This document shows, piece by piece, positions 61,857-64,000 of a stretch of DNA of 64,000 nucleotides (position 1 is the first letter of the stretch; each line of letters begins with the position of its first letter). This stretch comes from Aliikangiella coralliicola (GTDB lineage Bacteria; Pseudomonadota; Gammaproteobacteria; Enterobacterales; Kangiellaceae). The notes beneath the pieces are model-generated. The model saw only the letters and a program-made list of their open reading frames with translations, searched no databases and was not told where the DNA came from. A program made the translations under genes and the position numbers. The stretch covers positions 248,001 through 312,000 of the forward strand of contig NZ_ML660165.1 in assembly GCF_007004725.1 (NCBI RefSeq), in the 5' to 3' direction.

Positions 61857-62210
61857 ATGATCAAACGACTTTTCGTTCTTCTCATCATCAGCCAACTACT
61901 CATTAACGGCGTGTGGGCGTCTGCTCATATGGCTGAAAGCGACCATGCTTCTCACAATATTCCGCATTTACATCTGGACATTAGTTACCAGTCAGACGCG
62001 CTTTCTAGTTGGGGCGAACTGGATCAAAATTCGCCTGATAGTCCGAGCGAGCATAGTGTTGACAAACATTTCCATATTCATTTACATATTTTTCTACTGT
62101 CAAATGAAATCGCTGAATTTAATCGGCGCTTTAGTAGTCCGCCAGTATTTTTCGAATCCAGACTAACCAGCCTTACTCACACGCCACCGGTTCCACCTCC
62201 AACGCTCTAA
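61857..62210 (+). CDS. His-rich exported protein of the czc operon
   Basis: A 117-residue protein with signal peptide (LFVLLIISQLLINGVWASA) and a short mature chain with two histidine clusters (SAHMAESDHASHNIPHLHLD and HSVDKHFHIHLHIF), ending in a Pro-rich tail. GAGAG precedes ATG 61857. It lies upstream of czcC on the same strand with a ~75-base gap. Similar His-rich periplasmic peptides bind Zn/Co/Cd/Cu in efflux operons; metal binding here is inferred from composition. Confidence 0.7.
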   Translation: MIKRLFVLLIISQLLINGVWASAHMAESDHASHNIPHLHLDISYQSDALSSWGELDQNSPDSPSEHSVDKHFHIHLHIFLLSNEIAEFNRRFSSPPVFFESRLTSLTHTPPVPPPTL

Positions 62211-62286
62211 TCTCCATCACTTTTTATATATTTTAATTAATTGTATTGGCACGCTCGATTGACGCGCGCCCGCTATGGAGAAAATC

Positions 62287-63591
62287 ATGAATATTCTTAA
62301 GAGGACTCGATCAGCTTTGCGGCGATCGAGCCACGTTCTGAGTATAGCGCTCGGAACCTTCTATCTGTTTATCAGCTCGGTACAGGCCGAACAATCCATC
62401 AATCTGGAACAAGCGTTACAACGAACACTAGCCCAAAACCCACAACTTCAGGCTTATCCATTAATGATTCGTGGCGCTGAAGCCATGGGAACGCAAGCGA
62501 GTTTAAGTCCAATTCCAAAACTCAGCATCGAAGTAGAAAATGCCCTGGGCTCGGGTGAATTTAAAAGTTTTGATAACGCCCAAATTAACCTGACATTAAG
62601 TCAAACTGTCGAGTTGGGTGAGAAACGGCAAAATCGCCTCAGGTTTGCTAATTCCGAAACACAACAACTTAAACGCGAATACGAATTATCCAGGCTTGAT
62701 ATACTGGCTGAAACCAGCCGGCGATACTACCAGGTTCTTGCGTTACAGGCACAACAATCCTGGGCAAAACGAAGAGTTGTTAAAGAACGAAACGCATTAG
62801 GTATTATTGAAAAAAGAGCGAAGGCAGGTGCAGTCGGACAAGCAGATGTTTCCAAAATGGCGCTGAGATTAACGCGATCAGAGGCGCTTCAGGAAAAGTT
62901 GACAGCAGATTTAAATATCGCCAAAACTCGACTCGCTTCAATGTGGATGACAAACTCCAATTTCGACACTGTTGACGGACAACTCGATACCTTTCCGTCC
63001 ATTCCAACAGAAGCAATGATTAACGATTCTGTTAACAATTTGCCAGGGGTTTTGAACCAAATTGCATTGCAGCGAATTGCCGATTATCGGGTAGATCTGG
63101 CGAAATCTAACGGCCAAAGCGATATGACTTTCGGAGTAGGAATAAGACAACATCAATCAAGCGGCGATCAGTCGCTTAACTTTAGCTTCTCAATGCCACT
63201 GGCTTTTAAAAATCCCAACAAAGGTCGAATACAGGCAGCACAAGCAAAACTGGATTTAAGTATTCAACAAAGCGAATGGATCCGGCAGCAACTACGCCTT
63301 ACGTTGCTCGAAACTCGACAGCATCTCACCAACCTTATGTCACAGGCCAATCGCATGAGACAAAAAATGTTACCCCAAGCTCAGAAGCTACTAAGAGAAA
63401 CCGAAAATGGTTATCAGAAAGGCCGCTACTCGGTATTGCAATGGGTTGATGCACAATCGGAATTATTTTCGATTGAACGAGCAATAATCCAAACCCATCA
63501 GCAAATCTATTTACAGTTCCTTGAACTCGAACGTATTACCGGTCAATCGATGAGCAATGTTGTTACCGCCAGTAAAGGGGAAAAATCATGA
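62287..63591 (+). CDS. czcC: CzcC-type outer membrane efflux protein
   Basis: A 434-residue TolC-family protein from ATG 62287, with GGAG 7 bases upstream (an ATG 12 bases earlier overlaps it). Signal peptide (LSIALGTFYLFISSVQA), then two TolC-like repeats (INLEQALQRTLAQNPQLQAY; FSFSMPLAFKNPNKGRIQAA), with the long helices EYELSRLDILAETSRRYYQV and YQKGRYSVLQWVDAQSELF. It is the outer membrane channel of a heavy-metal RND pump. Its stop overlaps the next gene's start (ATGA). Confidence 0.9.
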   Translation: MNILKRTRSALRRSSHVLSIALGTFYLFISSVQAEQSINLEQALQRTLAQNPQLQAYPLMIRGAEAMGTQASLSPIPKLSIEVENALGSGEFKSFDNAQINLTLSQTVELGEKRQNRLRFANSETQQLKREYELSRLDILAETSRRYYQVLALQAQQSWAKRRVVKERNALGIIEKRAKAGAVGQADVSKMALRLTRSEALQEKLTADLNIAKTRLASMWMTNSNFDTVDGQLDTFPSIPTEAMINDSVNNLPGVLNQIALQRIADYRVDLAKSNGQSDMTFGVGIRQHQSSGDQSLNFSFSMPLAFKNPNKGRIQAAQAKLDLSIQQSEWIRQQLRLTLLETRQHLTNLMSQANRMRQKMLPQAQKLLRETENGYQKGRYSVLQWVDAQSELFSIERAIIQTHQQIYLQFLELERITGQSMSNVVTASKGEKS

Positions 63592-64000
63592 TTTTATTTT
63601 TAATTAATATCATTAAGGCAAGTGTGAAAGTCACACAAACCAAAGCGAGCCTTATTAAAACTTTTTATGTCGGTATCGCCCTTACCGGACTAGTGGGCTT
63701 TAGTCAGCTCAGCATGGCCTCAGGTTCACACCATGCCGAGCAAACTGAGCATACGGAAATAAAAGGCCCGAACGGCGGTAAGCTTTTATCCGATGAGGAC
63801 TTTTCCGTTGAGGTAACTATTTTCGAGTCGGGTATTCCGCCGGAAATGAGAATTTTTGCTTATCAAAATGAAACTGAAATAGTGCCGGAAAAAGTCGAAT
63901 TAACAGTTACACTTGATCGATTGGGCGGCGTTCAGGATATCATTCAATTTACCCCCGAAAGAAACTACCTGGTGGGCGATAAAGAGGTCATCGAACCCCA
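63588..64000 (+). CDS. czcB: CzcB-type periplasmic adaptor, 5' part (runs off the window)
   Basis: ATG 63588 overlaps the czcC stop by four bases. The visible 137 residues hold an N-terminal hydrophobic export segment (TFYVGIALTGLVGFSQLSMA), a short HHAEQTEH histidine stretch and the CzcB N-terminal domain (GPNGGKLLSDEDFSVEVTIF, GIPPEMRIFAYQNETE, TLDRLGGVQDIIQFTPERNY). The frame is open to the last base, so the gene is cut by the window edge. It bridges the RND pump (expected next, CzcA) to CzcC. Confidence 0.85.
   Translation, partial: MILFLINIIKASVKVTQTKASLIKTFYVGIALTGLVGFSQLSMASGSHHAEQTEHTEIKGPNGGKLLSDEDFSVEVTIFESGIPPEMRIFAYQNETEIVPEKVELTVTLDRLGGVQDIIQFTPERNYLVGDKEVIEP

Overview
The window looks like a chromosomal segment of a free-living, probably marine, Gammaproteobacterium. 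The base composition is moderately AT-rich. Gammaproteobacterial signatures include a divergent ArgP/ArgO pair, a NorR regulator facing a sigma54 promoter, a perfect FNR-type box, a CzcCB metal-efflux operon and several membrane-anchored ToxR/CadC-like winged-helix regulators. The style (many lipoproteins, FN3/RHS giants, TolB-type sensors) would fit Kangiellaceae or relatives, but that placement is inference. No rRNA, tRNA or CRISPR array was seen.

Region 1 (1-4.6 kb): an aldehyde dehydrogenase, an AraC regulator translationally coupled to a 53-aa membrane ORF, then a degraded zone. The degraded zone has two 5' fragments of a REP-associated (IS200-like) transposase, copies of a 15-bp repeat, and a TPR gene broken at an A7 run.

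Region 2 (4.6-24.2 kb), an accessory block of secreted and surface proteins: a winged-helix/beta-propeller membrane regulator; a small exported protein; a secreted metzincin protease whose two halves are in different frames joined at an A9 run; a small exported protein directly behind a 3239-residue FN3-SpvB-VCBS-RHS giant with a unique C-terminus; a divergent orphan secreted protein; and two small membrane-protein genes.

Region 3 (24.8-28.3 kb), the most novel-looking unit: a minimal membrane winged-helix regulator, a secreted VWA-like protein and a 566-aa exported protein. The last two both end in the same acidic tag, D-D-W-G-G-(D/E)-W, and a third copy lies inside the second protein. A long inverted repeat sits in the VWA leader and an intrinsic terminator lies between the two tagged genes.

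Region 4 (28.5-45.9 kb), mostly housekeeping or stress genes: a cupin, a serine hydrolase, RidA with a divergent LysR, a DUF885 lipoprotein, an OhrR-type redox regulator divergent from a periplasmic catalase-like protein, a TetR gene with a perfect palindromic operator and a downstream hydrolase, a GST, and an ECF sigma - FecR - TonB receptor operon with overlapping genes.

Region 5 (46-64 kb): a DUF2235 hydrolase behind a methyltransferase lipoprotein; argP/argO; a NorR module with a canonical -24/-12 promoter and dyad; a winged-helix/LamG fusion regulator; a Na+/H+ antiporter; a 39-aa membrane protein behind an FNR box; a fatty acid hydroxylase; an outer membrane barrel protein; and a His-rich exported protein leading into czcC-czcB, which runs off the end.
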